From the NCBI GenBank assembly GCA_038503065.1, contig JBCAMK010000002.1:3038001-3102000 (forward strand): a stretch of 64,000 bases of DNA, given 5' to 3'. Each line of letters opens with the position of its first letter. Positions within the stretch are counted from its first letter, which is position 1. The translations under genes and the position numbers were made by a program. Below the pieces are notes generated by a model. It was not told the origin of the DNA. It worked only from the letters and a program-made list of their open reading frames with translations, and did not search any database. Of this stretch, positions 11,333-22,400 are shown in pieces. The stretch is from Paragyromitra xinjiangensis. Lineage: Eukaryota; Ascomycota; Pezizomycetes; Pezizales; Discinaceae.

Positions 11333-13411
11333 TTTTTTTTTTTTTTGAATCGATTTAGATTTGCTAACTACCTACTAGCTAACAAAAATGGCATGGTATA
11401 CAAAAATACATGGCCTCATCCACCACCAACCTCACGACCCCTACAATCCCAAGTTGCAGTCATTATGGTATATGACCAACCGCACATTCCGTCACAGGAC
11501 AGGCCACAAAGAAGTACAAAAAGAAGACGTACAAGAACACCACAAGGGGAAGTTCAAGCTTAGCGAATAAGAAAATAAGATAAAAGGTAGGCTAAAAGAA
11601 ACTTGATCAAAGTAAACGAAACTTGCCAAATGAAAATATAAAAACAATGCAACAAGAAAACAGTAACTATGGTCTCTTACCAACCGCACATCCTTATTAC
11701 AGGCAGGAATTCTTTGTTGTTGGTGAGAGGAGGTAGGCGAAGTAGGCGGATCAGGCATTCGCCGGACGAGGGGTACGTTTCGCCAGGGTGAGCTTGGCAA
11801 AGTGAGTGCAAGAGGAACGCTCAAAGGCGCGGTGTCCCTGCTTGCAGTTGACACATCTGAAAGGAGGATGGGTGCACTTGGCTCCTTTTTGGCATCCTTT
11901 GGTACTGCATGGGTGTTGGGCCGTTGGGTGGGGCTCAGCGCAGATAGCGCAGGCAGTGGTGTTAGGACAGGTCTGCTGATGGTGGCCATATTGCTGACAG
12001 TTCCGACATTGTGTGGTAGGGGAAATGGAAAAATATTCCTGAACGCGGCAGGATTTGTTGAACATGGGAATATAGGTCAGCCCAAGGGTTGCCATGGTGT
12101 ATTTTTTGGGAAGGGCGATGACAATAGCTGAAGCTGCTTTCCCAGCTCTCTGGGTTTCAGTTGTAAGCCAGTGTGGGATTTGGGCAAGAGTGAGGGAGGG
12201 AGCAGCAGTGGCAATAGCCTCCTGTGCTTCCTTCATGGTGGTGGTTGTGGGGACGCCGTGGATGATGAACTTGGACCATCTGGAGTTGGGCCGCACATCA
12301 GAGATGGGGAGGTGAAGGAGGTTGCAGGCATCTTCAATCTCTCTTTGATAGAGAGAGCAGACCTGTTCGCCAGATTCTGTGGGTCGGGTGAGAAGGACAA
12401 AGTTGTATCTCTCTGTCCTGGTGCACATGAGGATGGAGGAATTGCGAGGGGCGAGAGTGATGTTGACGGCCTTTAGGAGGGCATCACTGGTGATTTCATG
12501 AGAGGAGGTGGAAGTTTCTACAATGATTTTGTGGTTGATCTTTGTGTACTCGGGGTTGTAGAGGGGGGTGACCTTAGGCTTCTTGGTCTTGTTTGTGTTG
12601 ACAGGAGCAGCAGCAGCTTGCGCATATGTGGTGAGTTTTGGGCCAGGGACCTCTGGAGGGACGGGGGCTGGGTGCGGGACAAGAGGGGTGTAGGGTTTGG
12701 TAGAGATATCTCTAACCAAGGAGGAGGGGGCATTGTTGGCTCTAGAGAGCTCATTGATGCGGGAGGTGAGGGTAAGAATGTCGGATGCCTGATGATCCAG
12801 TCTGTTGATGAGTGCTTGCTGGTTGAGTTGCATTTGCTCCGTTAAGGCTGCAAAGCTGTTCTGGATGGTCCAGAGCATGTATTGCTGGACGTCTTTGCCG
12901 TCCTCCTCTGCTGGGACTTCGGGAGCGTAGTCTTGGTCAGGGGAGAAAGGGAGGTGGGATGGGGGGGCGTTGCTTTGCTGGGGTGGGAGGGCTGAGGAGG
13001 AGGATTCCCCCATGTCAAGATCTTTTGCGAAGGCAGACAGTGCAGTGGAGCCAAAGAGAGCCATGTCTTTTGAGGGAGATGGTATTCTGGCTGGTTGAGG
13101 TGAGGGGTTGGAGAGCTGACGCTTCCTGGGAAGGTCGGCCTTCTTGCGACCATTTCCTTTCCCAAAGATAGGTGGCAGGCGCACGTCCACCAACTTAACA
13201 GGTGATGGGGAGGGTGAAGCTGAACGTCTGGGAGGTGTTTGTGGAGGATCCAGTGTGATTTCCACAGGTTGCGACCGTGAAAACTGAAAGCGGGGTAAAA
13301 GTGGTGATAAACGAAGCCAAAGAGTTAAAGACTTTTGGGTGCGTGTAACGCCGTTGCAACGGAGTTTCTGGTGTTTTGCAGGGATCTTTTCCAGTCACGA
13401 GGACGGTGTTG
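11333..13411 (-). mobile_element. ORF1-only half-LINE, copy E6 (2.08 kb)
   Basis: It has the same 5' leader as the two-ORF copies and the same 3' terminal block (tail motif plus roughly 85 bp), but carries only one ORF. Between ORF1 and the shared tail is a private 3' region of about 330 bp containing a 13-bp direct repeat (ACCAACCGCACAT at 11475 and 11679). There is no trace of endonuclease or RT. Poly(T) is 13412-13426 on the right neighbour and 11333-11346 on its own 3' end. E1 is a second copy with the same structure, so this is a family and not a one-off deletion. It is inferred to move with ORF2 supplied in trans. Confidence 0.88.
11751..13253 (-). CDS. Half-LINE ORF1 gag-like RNA-binding protein, E6
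   Basis: About 500 residues from the inferred CTG start at 13253. It has a Pro/Ser-rich N-terminus (PQTPPRRS, SPSPSPVKLV), then a middle helical stretch (NQQALINRLDHQASDILTL). A TYAQAAAAP motif and a central domain ending WSKFIIHGVPT follow, then C-terminal zinc knuckles CRNCQQYGHHQQTC, CAICAEPHPTAQHPC and CVNCKQGHRAFERSSC. Its layout matches ORF1 of the two-ORF LINEs but the sequence is clearly diverged, so it is a separate lineage under its own constraint. The first in-frame AUG is in MALFGST, well inside the conserved region. It presumably coats element RNA. Confidence 0.85.
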   Translation of the reverse strand: MDPPQTPPRRSASPSPSPVKLVDVRLPPIFGKGNGRKKADLPRKRQLSNPSPQPARIPSPSKDMALFGSTALSAFAKDLDMGESSSSALPPQQSNAPPSHLPFSPDQDYAPEVPAEEDGKDVQQYMLWTIQNSFAALTEQMQLNQQALINRLDHQASDILTLTSRINELSRANNAPSSLVRDISTKPYTPLVPHPAPVPPEVPGPKLTTYAQAAAAPVNTNKTKKPKVTPLYNPEYTKINHKIIVETSTSSHEITSDALLKAVNITLAPRNSSILMCTRTERYNFVLLTRPTESGEQVCSLYQREIEDACNLLHLPISDVRPNSRWSKFIIHGVPTTTTMKEAQEAIATAAPSLTLAQIPHWLTTETQRAGKAASAIVIALPKKYTMATLGLTYIPMFNKSCRVQEYFSISPTTQCRNCQQYGHHQQTCPNTTACAICAEPHPTAQHPCSTKGCQKGAKCTHPPFRCVNCKQGHRAFERSSCTHFAKLTLAKRTPRPANA

Positions 13412-13666
13412 TTTTTTTTTTTTTTTGAATCGATTTAGATTGGTTAACTACCTACTAGCTAAACAAAATGGCGCGGTATACAAAAATACATGGCTTCATC
13501 CACCACCAGCCTCATAACATCCCCGATAAAAACATAAACATAAAACATAAATGAAAATACAAAACTATACCATAAAAACCCAACAAATACTTAATAAAAA
13601 TTTAAACAATTTAATTGAAACCACTTCCGGATACAAAGGAAAAACTTCCCCCGCCCGGATAACCAG

Positions 13667-16600
13667 TTACATATAATCAAGCAGATTTAAATTTGTGAGT
13701 CGATCGAAGAAATTTTTAGAAGTAAGGGTTGCTAAGTTGTTGTCTCGAATAAAGGCAAGCAGAGCTGTGGTATCAGGATTTTGTAATATGGCTTGGGACC
13801 AATCTTGAGAAAAATTTGAGCGTGTTGAAATGTTTAGCGGGCAATGCAATGCTAAATGTCGTGAGGAAAGAAGAGTGCCACAACCGCAAATTGCTGCAGG
13901 TCGAAGGGGATTTGGGTCTGCATTAGTGAGTTCTGTGCGCAGCAGAGATATGGCTCTTGCTTGGGACCGTCTCAAAAAGCGGGTGGTTTCTGGCGGGTGT
14001 GGGGAAACTGGCGAATCGGTTTGGCGTTGCCATTCATTCAGGGCCTTGCGTTTAGGTTGAAGGGTAAGCCAGCCTAAGGTGGTTACTGTATGTCGGCAGG
14101 GAGGAAGGTTTGCGCCCATTTTTGCTTGACTGTCTGCAGTTTCATTGCCTGGGATTCCCATGTGAGATGGGGTCCAGAGTCCATGGACATCGCATTGGAG
14201 GTTGTGGAGGGTTTGGATGTGATTTAGTGCAGCGGAAAGATATTGTCTGTTTGAAGTGGAATGACCTGCAAGTGCTAAGAGTGCGTTTTGGTTATCGACG
14301 CATAGGTAAACTGGGAGGGGCAGAGTGACGAGTTTCTGCAGGAGGAAAAATAGGGCTTCCTGTATGCCATGTATTTCGGCGTCCTCATTTTCACAATATG
14401 GGCCGAGACAGCAGGAGCCCATGTAGGAGGAGATGGGGGTGCCATTTTGATAACGTAGGATGTTCCATCCTGCGGCAGTGACGCCATTTTCTTGTTTTGA
14501 ACCGTCCGAATATAATAGCCATGCTCCTTGTAGGGATTGAAGCCAATCAAGGTGAGTGAGGGAGGCGGAGTATTTTGTGCCAGAAATGTGAATGTTCTCA
14601 GTTGGCAAGAAAGGCGAGGTAGGTAATTTTAGATTTTCCAGTGGAGAGTCAGGAATCAGGTTCGCAACGAGGGAGCCAATGCGTTGGATGCCTGTACCTT
14701 GTGTTGATGAAGGATGTAGGTTCGCAAGGAGGGGTGTGTGTAGGGGATTTTGTGGATTCTTTAAAACCCGGATGCCATATTGTTGAGAGCGGCAATCAAG
14801 GAGGAAATGTAACGGGAAGAGGCCCGCTTCGGGGAGAAGTTTGCTTATTGGAGTCCATCGGGGAAGGCCAGTGATTAGGCGTGCAAGTCGATGATAAGCG
14901 GGGCTGAGTCGGTCTAGGATTCCCTGACTGCCAGTCCACCAGACTTCGGCTCCATAGAGAGCGCCAGGAAGGGAAATTGAATTCGCTAATTGGTGAATTA
15001 AATCGGGGGTTGGGCCTTTGTTCCTGACTAATTTTCGGATTAGTTCAGTGGTGTGACGGAGGGAAGTTGCCGCTTTAGTTGCATGTTTGTGGAAAAGTAG
15101 GCGTTGATCAACGATTATGCCTAAAGTTTTGATGTGGGTTGATGGATGCACAAGGTTTCCTTGAATTTTAATGGGGGTGTCCAGTCCTGCCTGCTGCGAT
15201 TTGGCTTGGACTGGAATTATGTGCATGAGTTTGGTTTTGGGCGGGGAAAAAGTGATATTGAGGTGGGAGGCCCTGTCCAACTTAATTGCGAACCTTTCCT
15301 CTAATCTTTTGACTGCGAAAGGGCGAGTGCGTGCATTTTGAAGCATCGTGTCATCATCGATGTATATAGTGGAAAGTTCCGTGTCTCTCTGCTGTGAGAG
15401 GGGAGAATCCAGGGCGCCTGCGTATATTGTGAAAGCTATGGAAGATATGGGAGAGCCTTGTGGAAGGCCTGTTGCTAGGGTGTTGGTAGGACCCATTTCG
15501 CCATTAATTCGGAAGGCAATGGAACGATTGGAAGTAAACGAAGTGAACCAATGTATGCACCAGTCCGGAAAAGAATAATGCCTAAGAATATCTAAAAATC
15601 TAGGATAAGAAATGCAATTGAAGGCACCTTCTATGTCCATGGCAAGTAGGCTGGGACGAAGGGGTTGGCCATGTTTGACTTGGAATCTATGCGGTACTGG
15701 GAGCTGATTGCGTGCATTAGATAAAAGTAACAAGAGAGAATCAGAAGCGGAAATGCCTGATCTGGCACCTGTGTGATGGCTTTGGAGGGCTCCGTTTAAC
15801 GAAGCTATGTATTCAAGTCGTTTCGCCATGAGCTTTTCGAGCAATTTGCCCAGGCATGATAGGAGGGATACTGGCCGATAACTTTTGGCCTGGGTGTAAT
15901 CAGGTTTGTTGGTTTTGGGTATGGGGACGCAGTGAGCTAGCTTCCATTCCTCTGGCATGATGCCATGAGTGAGAAGCGCTGTGAAGAGTAACGTGAGAAG
16001 TTCTGGTCTGGCTCGATGGAGTTCTCTGAGTGAGAGATAATTTATTCCATCTGGTCCTACTGCGGTCGAGAGATTGGCTTTTTGAAGTAACTTCTCGATT
16101 TCACTTGCCGAGATGTCCATGGGGATATCGTGAGTGTTTCTTGTGGGAGGAGGTAAGAAGTTTGATGGGAAGGGGGGAGGATCGTTTGTTTTGGGTGGGA
16201 AGAAGGTTGAATGAAAAATTTGAGCAATGCCCCTGGTGGTGGTTTGACCTTCAATGTTGTGTAAGGTGGGTTTGTTTCTTGCTTGAGAGCCTTTGATACG
16301 GTTGTAGGCTGAGCTTGCAGTTGTATTTTGGAGGGAAGTGTGCCAGTGGTTCCATTGTGCGAGTTTAATTTCCTGTTTCCATAAGGAGCGAATGGAATTG
16401 GCTTGGTTCCTCCAGTGCGAGGGAGCATTGGGCTTCCTTGATTGTCTGAGTAACCATGCTAGTTTGCGTTTGATGTTGGTGAGGGTGGGTGTCCACCAGT
16501 TCTTGGTGTGGGTTTTTGGTTGGGACATGGGGACTGCGATGTGAATGGCTTGTTGTAGGCATTGTGTTATTGAATTGAGTGATGATAGGGTGTTTTCGGG

Positions 16601-17410
16601 TGTGCCAAAGTGAAGAGGTATGATGGCGTTTTGGACGGACTTGTGAAAGGCAGGCCAGTCTGTTTTGGAGAAGAGGGGTCGTGCTATATATGAAGGTGGT
16701 TGCAGATTGATGATGGTTTGGGTAAGAAGGTGATCAGAATTGTGTTGATTTTTTATTAGGGCCGCCCAGTTCCCTAGGTGAGCATCTAGCCCTCTCGCGA
16801 AGGTGAGGTCTATTGCTGTGGGAGAGGAGCCATTTCTGGGGAAGTGAGTCAGGGTGCCTGGTTTGTTGAGGAGGGAAAAATGATTGTCTTCCAGGAAGTC
16901 AATAAGATGTGTGGTGACGCTATTGTATTTGGAAAAAAGGTGTTGGTATGAATCCGCCTTGGGTCCATACCACCAGGGGTGATGAAGGTTGAAGTCGCCT
17001 GTGAGGATGGTGTTGCGGTGAAATGCGTGAGTGAAGATTGGAAGGTGAAGATCTTTTGTGGGCTGCAAGTAGAGATTGCATAGATCTATAGTTGTGAGAC
17101 TGAGAGTACAGCGAGTTGTGATAAGATTTGAATTTGGTTGCATGGTGACTAGGGTTTTTATGCCCAGGTGCTTGCGGATGTAGGTTACTACTTTAGGAGG
17201 AGAATTTGTGTTTGCGGGAAAGAAGGCATCAAATTGATGTGCAAGCGGAGGGAGGTTGTTGTGGTCTAACCAAGGTTCTTGTAACAATAGAAAAATAATA
17301 GAAGAATTGTTGTTCGCGTCTAAGATTGCTGAAAGGGTGGAGGCTTGTCCTTTGGCACAGTTCAGTTGCTGTGCAAGGGTTACGCCAGGTGTATTTTGTT
17401 GTGGATTCAT
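13667..17410 (-). CDS. LINE ORF2 polyprotein, E5 (1247 aa, intact)
   Basis: Endonuclease (residues about 1-230: LLQEPW, GDFNLHHPWWYG, SSPTAIDLTFARG, NSDHLLTQT). Reverse transcriptase (about 430-760: AVGPDGINYLS, SYRPVSLLSCLGKLLEKL, GLPQGSPISS, YIDDDTML). RNase H (about 970-1110: LLYSDGSKQENG, AEIHGIQEA, CVDNQNALLAL, PSHMGIPGNETAD). A C-terminal CGCGTLLSSRHLALHC finger. All catalytic motifs are present. It starts at the ATG in TAATG, so it is likely made by reinitiation after ORF1. It ends NLNLLDYM. Confidence 0.94.
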   Translation of the reverse strand: MNPQQNTPGVTLAQQLNCAKGQASTLSAILDANNNSSIIFLLLQEPWLDHNNLPPLAHQFDAFFPANTNSPPKVVTYIRKHLGIKTLVTMQPNSNLITTRCTLSLTTIDLCNLYLQPTKDLHLPIFTHAFHRNTILTGDFNLHHPWWYGPKADSYQHLFSKYNSVTTHLIDFLEDNHFSLLNKPGTLTHFPRNGSSPTAIDLTFARGLDAHLGNWAALIKNQHNSDHLLTQTIINLQPPSYIARPLFSKTDWPAFHKSVQNAIIPLHFGTPENTLSSLNSITQCLQQAIHIAVPMSQPKTHTKNWWTPTLTNIKRKLAWLLRQSRKPNAPSHWRNQANSIRSLWKQEIKLAQWNHWHTSLQNTTASSAYNRIKGSQARNKPTLHNIEGQTTTRGIAQIFHSTFFPPKTNDPPPFPSNFLPPPTRNTHDIPMDISASEIEKLLQKANLSTAVGPDGINYLSLRELHRARPELLTLLFTALLTHGIMPEEWKLAHCVPIPKTNKPDYTQAKSYRPVSLLSCLGKLLEKLMAKRLEYIASLNGALQSHHTGARSGISASDSLLLLLSNARNQLPVPHRFQVKHGQPLRPSLLAMDIEGAFNCISYPRFLDILRHYSFPDWCIHWFTSFTSNRSIAFRINGEMGPTNTLATGLPQGSPISSIAFTIYAGALDSPLSQQRDTELSTIYIDDDTMLQNARTRPFAVKRLEERFAIKLDRASHLNITFSPPKTKLMHIIPVQAKSQQAGLDTPIKIQGNLVHPSTHIKTLGIIVDQRLLFHKHATKAATSLRHTTELIRKLVRNKGPTPDLIHQLANSISLPGALYGAEVWWTGSQGILDRLSPAYHRLARLITGLPRWTPISKLLPEAGLFPLHFLLDCRSQQYGIRVLKNPQNPLHTPLLANLHPSSTQGTGIQRIGSLVANLIPDSPLENLKLPTSPFLPTENIHISGTKYSASLTHLDWLQSLQGAWLLYSDGSKQENGVTAAGWNILRYQNGTPISSYMGSCCLGPYCENEDAEIHGIQEALFFLLQKLVTLPLPVYLCVDNQNALLALAGHSTSNRQYLSAALNHIQTLHNLQCDVHGLWTPSHMGIPGNETADSQAKMGANLPPCRHTVTTLGWLTLQPKRKALNEWQRQTDSPVSPHPPETTRFLRRSQARAISLLRTELTNADPNPLRPAAICGCGTLLSSRHLALHCPLNISTRSNFSQDWSQAILQNPDTTALLAFIRDNNLATLTSKNFFDRLTNLNLLDYM

Positions 17411-18978
17411 TAAATGGTGGGGGTTTCTTTATTGATTGAGCGGATGTTGGCAATGATTTTGGCGTAGTGAGTGCAAGAGTTGCGCTCGAATGCCTTGTGG
17501 GACTGGTTACAATTAACACAGCGGATTGGAGGGTGGGAGCATTTGGTGCCCATGGGGCAGTTGGGGGTGTTGCAGGGGTGTTTGGAGGTTTCATGAAGTT
17601 CTGCACAGATGGCACAGACAGAATCCTTCTTGCAAGTCTGCTGATGGTGTCCGTATGCCTGGCATTTGCGGCATTGGGTGGTGGGGGTGACCGAGAAGTA
17701 TTCCTGAATTCGGCACATTGCGTTGAAAAGAGGGATTTGGGAGAATCCAAGGGTTTCGGAAGTGAATTTTTGTGGGAGGGCAATGACTACTGCAGAGTGG
17801 GTTTTCTTGGTTCTGGCCTCTGGGGTGGTTAGCCATCTAGGAACCTGGGCGAGAACGATGGTGGGGATTGCTGTGGTGAGGGCCTCAGTGACGTTCTCCA
17901 TGGTTACGGTGGTGGGGATGTTGTGAATGATAAATTTTGACCAGCGAGAGTTGGGGCGAGCTTCGGTGATGGGTACTTTAAGGAGGGTGCAGGCTGCTTC
18001 GATTTCCTTGGAGAAGGCAGAGCAGATTTGCTCTGCAGATTCATCAGGTCTGGTGGTTAGGACGAGGTTTTGTCTTGCTGTTTTCGTGCAGATAAGGAGG
18101 GAAGTGTTGCGAGGGGCAAGTTCCTTGTTAATTGCAGTGAGGATGGCGCCGTTGGTGAGTGTTTCGGGAATGTCCCCAGAGGTCTCTATGACAATCTGGC
18201 GATTGATGGTGGTGAATTGGGGCTGAAAGAGTTTGGGAGCAGGTGTTTTCTTCTTGCGCCCGTTGCCTTTGGTTTGTGGTGCCGCAGGTTTCTGGGCTGC
18301 TTGGGCATAGGTGATGGGTTTGCCATTATTGACAAGGGGAATGTCGCGTGCTGGGGGTGGGTTGGTGTGGGTGTTGGGGAGGAGGGGAGAAGGGGCGGTC
18401 CCTAGTTTTTTGTCCATTTTGTGCAGAAGAGAGGACATGCCGTTCATCGTGGTTGATAGAGAGGCAACCATTTTTTGCAAGTGTTGGGTCTCTTTTTTGA
18501 GTGCGTCAATGTTGTCTCTTTGGTCAGAGACTTTTTGCAGGAGGAATTGGTTGTCTTCAACCATTTTGGCATCGATACGGGCGAAGCTACTTTTCATGAG
18601 CCAGGATTGATACTGGCCACAGTCTTCTCCAGATGGGAGTTCAGGCATGTAGTCTTCGCTAGAGTCGAAGTCCTTGAGCCAGTTGGGGGTGGAGTCATTC
18701 GGGATTTCTCCCATGTGCTCCTCGTCGACGTATTGGGAATCAGTGGTGAGGGCAGCTGGGCCTGCAGTGGCAGGGTCAGCGAACATTGAAAGGCCAGTGG
18801 ATCCTGGAAGGGACATCTTGGTAGGTGAGCCGGAGCGAGCTGGGGCAGGTGAGGGGTTTGAGAGTTCTCTTTTGCGGCCGATGATGGGGAGGGTGAAGCT
18901 GGGACCAAGGCCTACAAGCTTCACAGGAGATGGGGATGGGGTTCTGGAATGCCACGGTGGAGTTTGAGGAGAATCCAG
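17410..18978 (-). CDS. LINE ORF1 gag-like protein, E5 (intact)
   Basis: 522 residues from the inferred CTG at 18978. Pro/Ser-rich N-terminus, an acidic stretch (DSSEDYMPELPSGEDCGQ), a coiled-coil-like segment (DNQFLLQKVSDQRDNIDALK), TYAQAAQKP, a central domain with WSKFIIHNIPTT, and three C-terminal cysteine motifs (CRKCQAYGHHQQTC, CAICAELHETSKHPC, CVNCNQSHKAFERNSC). No ATG occurs in any sense frame between the element 5' end and the in-frame ATG of MSLPGSTGL. The stop codon TAA shares its last base with the ORF2 ATG. Likely an RNA chaperone forming the retrotransposition particle. Confidence 0.9.
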   Translation of the reverse strand: MDSPQTPPWHSRTPSPSPVKLVGLGPSFTLPIIGRKRELSNPSPAPARSGSPTKMSLPGSTGLSMFADPATAGPAALTTDSQYVDEEHMGEIPNDSTPNWLKDFDSSEDYMPELPSGEDCGQYQSWLMKSSFARIDAKMVEDNQFLLQKVSDQRDNIDALKKETQHLQKMVASLSTTMNGMSSLLHKMDKKLGTAPSPLLPNTHTNPPPARDIPLVNNGKPITYAQAAQKPAAPQTKGNGRKKKTPAPKLFQPQFTTINRQIVIETSGDIPETLTNGAILTAINKELAPRNTSLLICTKTARQNLVLTTRPDESAEQICSAFSKEIEAACTLLKVPITEARPNSRWSKFIIHNIPTTVTMENVTEALTTAIPTIVLAQVPRWLTTPEARTKKTHSAVVIALPQKFTSETLGFSQIPLFNAMCRIQEYFSVTPTTQCRKCQAYGHHQQTCKKDSVCAICAELHETSKHPCNTPNCPMGTKCSHPPIRCVNCNQSHKAFERNSCTHYAKIIANIRSINKETPTI

Positions 18979-19401
18979 TGTGTTGTGGGGCAATGCGCCC
19001 GTGCTTTATGAAAGCGGGGTAAGGGTGGTGATAAATGAAGCGTGAGAGTTAAAGACTTTTGGGTGCGTGTAACGCCGTTGCAACGTATGTTTTGGTGTTT
19101 TGCAGGGATCTTTTTAGTCGCGGGGACAGTGTTGTTTTTTTTTTTTTTTTTTTCTTTTTTTTTTGAATCGATTTAGATTTGCTATCTACCTACTAGCTAA
19201 CAAAAATGGCACGGTATACAAAAATACATGGCCTCATCCACCGCCAACCTCATAACATCCCCATAAAAACCCATAACATAAAAGAAAATACAAAACGCAA
19301 TCACAAAACACACAAAAACAAACAATAATAATAATTCATAAGAAAAATATTTGAAACCTTTCCGGATACAAAGGAAAAACTTCCCCCGCCCGGATAACCA
19401 G

Positions 19402-22400
19402 TTACATATAATCAAGCAAATTTAAATCCAACACACGGTCATAATAAAGATTTGAAGAAAGGGTTGCCAGATTGTTATCTCGGATGAAGGCCAACAAGGC
19501 AGTGACGTCAGAATTGTGTAGGATGGATTGAGTCCAATTTTGGGAGAAATTGGGCCGTGTTGTTGCATTAAGAGGGCAATGTAGTGCCAAATGCCGAGAG
19601 GATAAAAGAGCACCGCAATTGCATATTGTTGCTGGGCGGAGGGAATTTGGATCTGCGTTGGTAAGTTCAGTGCGCAGGAGGGAAATGGCTCTCGCTTGTG
19701 AACGTCTTAAGAAGCGGATAGTTTGTGGAGGATGCAAGGATACTAGAAGGGCGCTTTGTGATTGCCATTCGTGTAGGAAATGAAGTTTTGGTTGAAGTAT
19801 AAGCCAACCTAAGGTGGTGACGGTGTGCTTGCAGGGGGGGGAGTTTGCTCCCTTTTTTGCTTGTGTGTCGGCGGTTTCGTTGCCGGGGATGCCCATGTGA
19901 AATGGGGTCCAGATTGCATTGACGTCGCATTGTAGGTTGTGGAGGGTTTGGATGTGATTGAGTGCGGCTGACAAAAATTGTCTATTGGAGGTGGGATTGC
20001 CTGCTAGGGCCAGGAGTGCGTTTTGATTGTCAACGCAGAGGTAAACCGGAAGAGGTAAATCAATGAAATTTCTCAGCAAATATGAAAGAGCTTCTTGTAT
20101 GCCATGTATTTCGGCGTCCTCGTTTTCGCAGTGAGGGCCAAGGCAGCAGGAATCTGTGTAGGAGGATATGGGGGTGCCATTTTGGTACCGAAGGATGTTC
20201 CATCCTGCCGAGGTGATGCCATTTTCTTGTTTGGAACCGTCGGAGTATAGTACCCATGCGCCATTCAGAGTTTGGAGCCAATCGAGATGAATGAAGGAGG
20301 CAGATTATTTCGTGCCTGATATGTGAATATTGGTGCTTGCGAGGTAGGGAGAGGTGGGGGGGGTAAGGGTTTCCAGTGGGGGGCCATTGAGAAATCTTGT
20401 TATGAGGGAGCCAATTCGTTGTAGGCCTGTTCCTTGTTTATTGGAAGGATGCAGGTATGTGAGGAGGGATTGGTGTAGGGGGTGTTGCGCATTCCTTAAG
20501 AATCGGATGCCATAGTGTTGGGAGTGCATGTCCAACAAGAGATGAAGTGGAGGTAGGCCTGATTCGGGGAGGAGTTTGTTGATTGGGGTCCACCGGGGGA
20601 GGCCTGTAATTAGGCGGGCCAATTTGTGGTAGGCGGGATTGAAACGGTCAAGAATTGATTGACTTCCTGTCCACCAGACTTCGGCCCCGTATAGGGCTCC
20701 GGGAAGGGCGATGGAATTTGACAGTTGATGAAGGAGATTGGGAGTTGGACCTTTGTTTCGAACCAATTTTCGGATTAGTTCGGTGGTGGAACGGAGACGA
20801 GATGCTGCTTTATAGGCATGTTTGTGAAAAAGTAGGCGTTGGTCAACGATAATGCCTAGGGTTTTGATGTACGTGGAGGGAGTTATGCTGTTCCCTAGGA
20901 TATTGATTGGGGTGTCCATGCCTGCTTGTAAAAGTTTGGCTTGGGTTGGAATAATGTGCATGAATTCGGTTTTTGGGGGGGAAAAGGTGATGTTGAAATG
21001 TGAGGCCCTATTAAGCTTACACTTGAAGCGCTCTTCCAGTCTTTTGACAGCAAAGGGGCGGGTGCGTGCATTTTGAAGCATGGTGTCGTCATCAATGTAG
21101 ATGGTTGAAAGCTCTGTGTTTGTTTGTGACGCAGTTGGGGAATCTAATGCGCTTGCATATATGGTGAAGGCTATGGATGATATTGGAGAGCCTTGGGGAA
21201 GGCCCGTTGATAAGGTGTTGATGGGGCCTATTTCTCCATTGATGCGAAAGGCAATTGTGCGGTTGGAAGTAAAACTAGTGAGCCATCGGATGCACCATGT
21301 GGGAAAGGTGTAGTGCTTTAAAATATCTAAAAATCTTGGATAAGAAACGCAGTTGAAGGCGCCTTCTATGTCCGTTGCAAGTAAGGTGGGACGTAAAACT
21401 TGTCCATGTTTGACTTGAAATTGTTGTGGTGTTGAAATATGTTTTGTGGCATTGGTGAGGAGCGAGAGAAGGGAATCAGAGGCAGAAATGCCTGATCTTG
21501 CGCCCGTGTGATGTGGTTGGAGTGCTCCGTTTTGGGAAGCTATTGATTCGAGTCTTTTGGCCATGAGTTTTTCAAGTAATTTCCCTAGGCAAGAGAGGAG
21601 GGACACCGGTCGATGACTTTTGGCTTGTGTATAATCAGGTTTATTGGCTTTGGATATGGGAACGCAATGTGCGTGTTTCCATTCATTTGGCATAATGCCA
21701 TGAGTGAGGAGTGCGGTGAATAGTGATGTGAGAAGTTGTGGTCTCGCTCGATGGAGTTCTCTGAGTGATAGGTAATTGATGCCATCTGGACCTACTGCGG
21801 TGGAAAGATTGGCTTTCTGCAGGAATTTTTCTATTTCTAGCGCGGAAATGTTGAAGGGTGTATTGGATGTGTCCCTCGTTGGGGGAGGAAAAAAATTTTG
21901 AGGAAAAGGGGGGGGATCTTTTATATGTCGGGGGAAGAATGCAGTATGGAAAGCTTGTGCTATATCATGAGTGGACGTGTTTCCTTCGATATTATGTATT
22001 GAGGGTTTATTCCGAGCTTGTGAGCCCTTGATGAGGTTGTAGGCGGAGGAAGCTGTTGCGTTTTTCAGAGAGGTGTGCCAGTGGTTCCATTGTGCGAGCC
22101 TGACTTCTTGTTTCCAAGTGGCGCGGAGGACGGTGGCTTTCTCTTTCCAGTGAAGGGGGGCATTGGGTTTTCCTGCTTGCCTTAGAAGCCATGCGAGTTT
22201 TCGTTTGATGTTTGTGAATGTGGGCGTCCACCAATTTTTGGTGTGAGTTGCCGGTTTGGACATTGGTACGGCAATTTGAATCGCTTCTTGTAGGCATTGC
22301 ATTATAGATTGGAGAGATGTTAGGGTGCTTTCGGGTGTGGAATATGATAGGTGGAAATTCGCATTGCGGATGGCTTCGTGAAATGCAGGCCAGTTTGTCT

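Larger units (their letters stand above)
13412..19134 (-). mobile_element. Tad1-like LINE copy E5, full length, both ORFs open
   Basis: 5723 bp from the 5' end at 19134 to the poly(T) at 13412-13426. Leader of about 156 nt, ORF1, ORF2 with one-base overlap, 3' UTR of about 250 nt, tail motif and poly(A). There are no premature stops, so it is a candidate active copy. The poly(T) to its right (19135-19164) belongs to E4. Confidence 0.93.
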
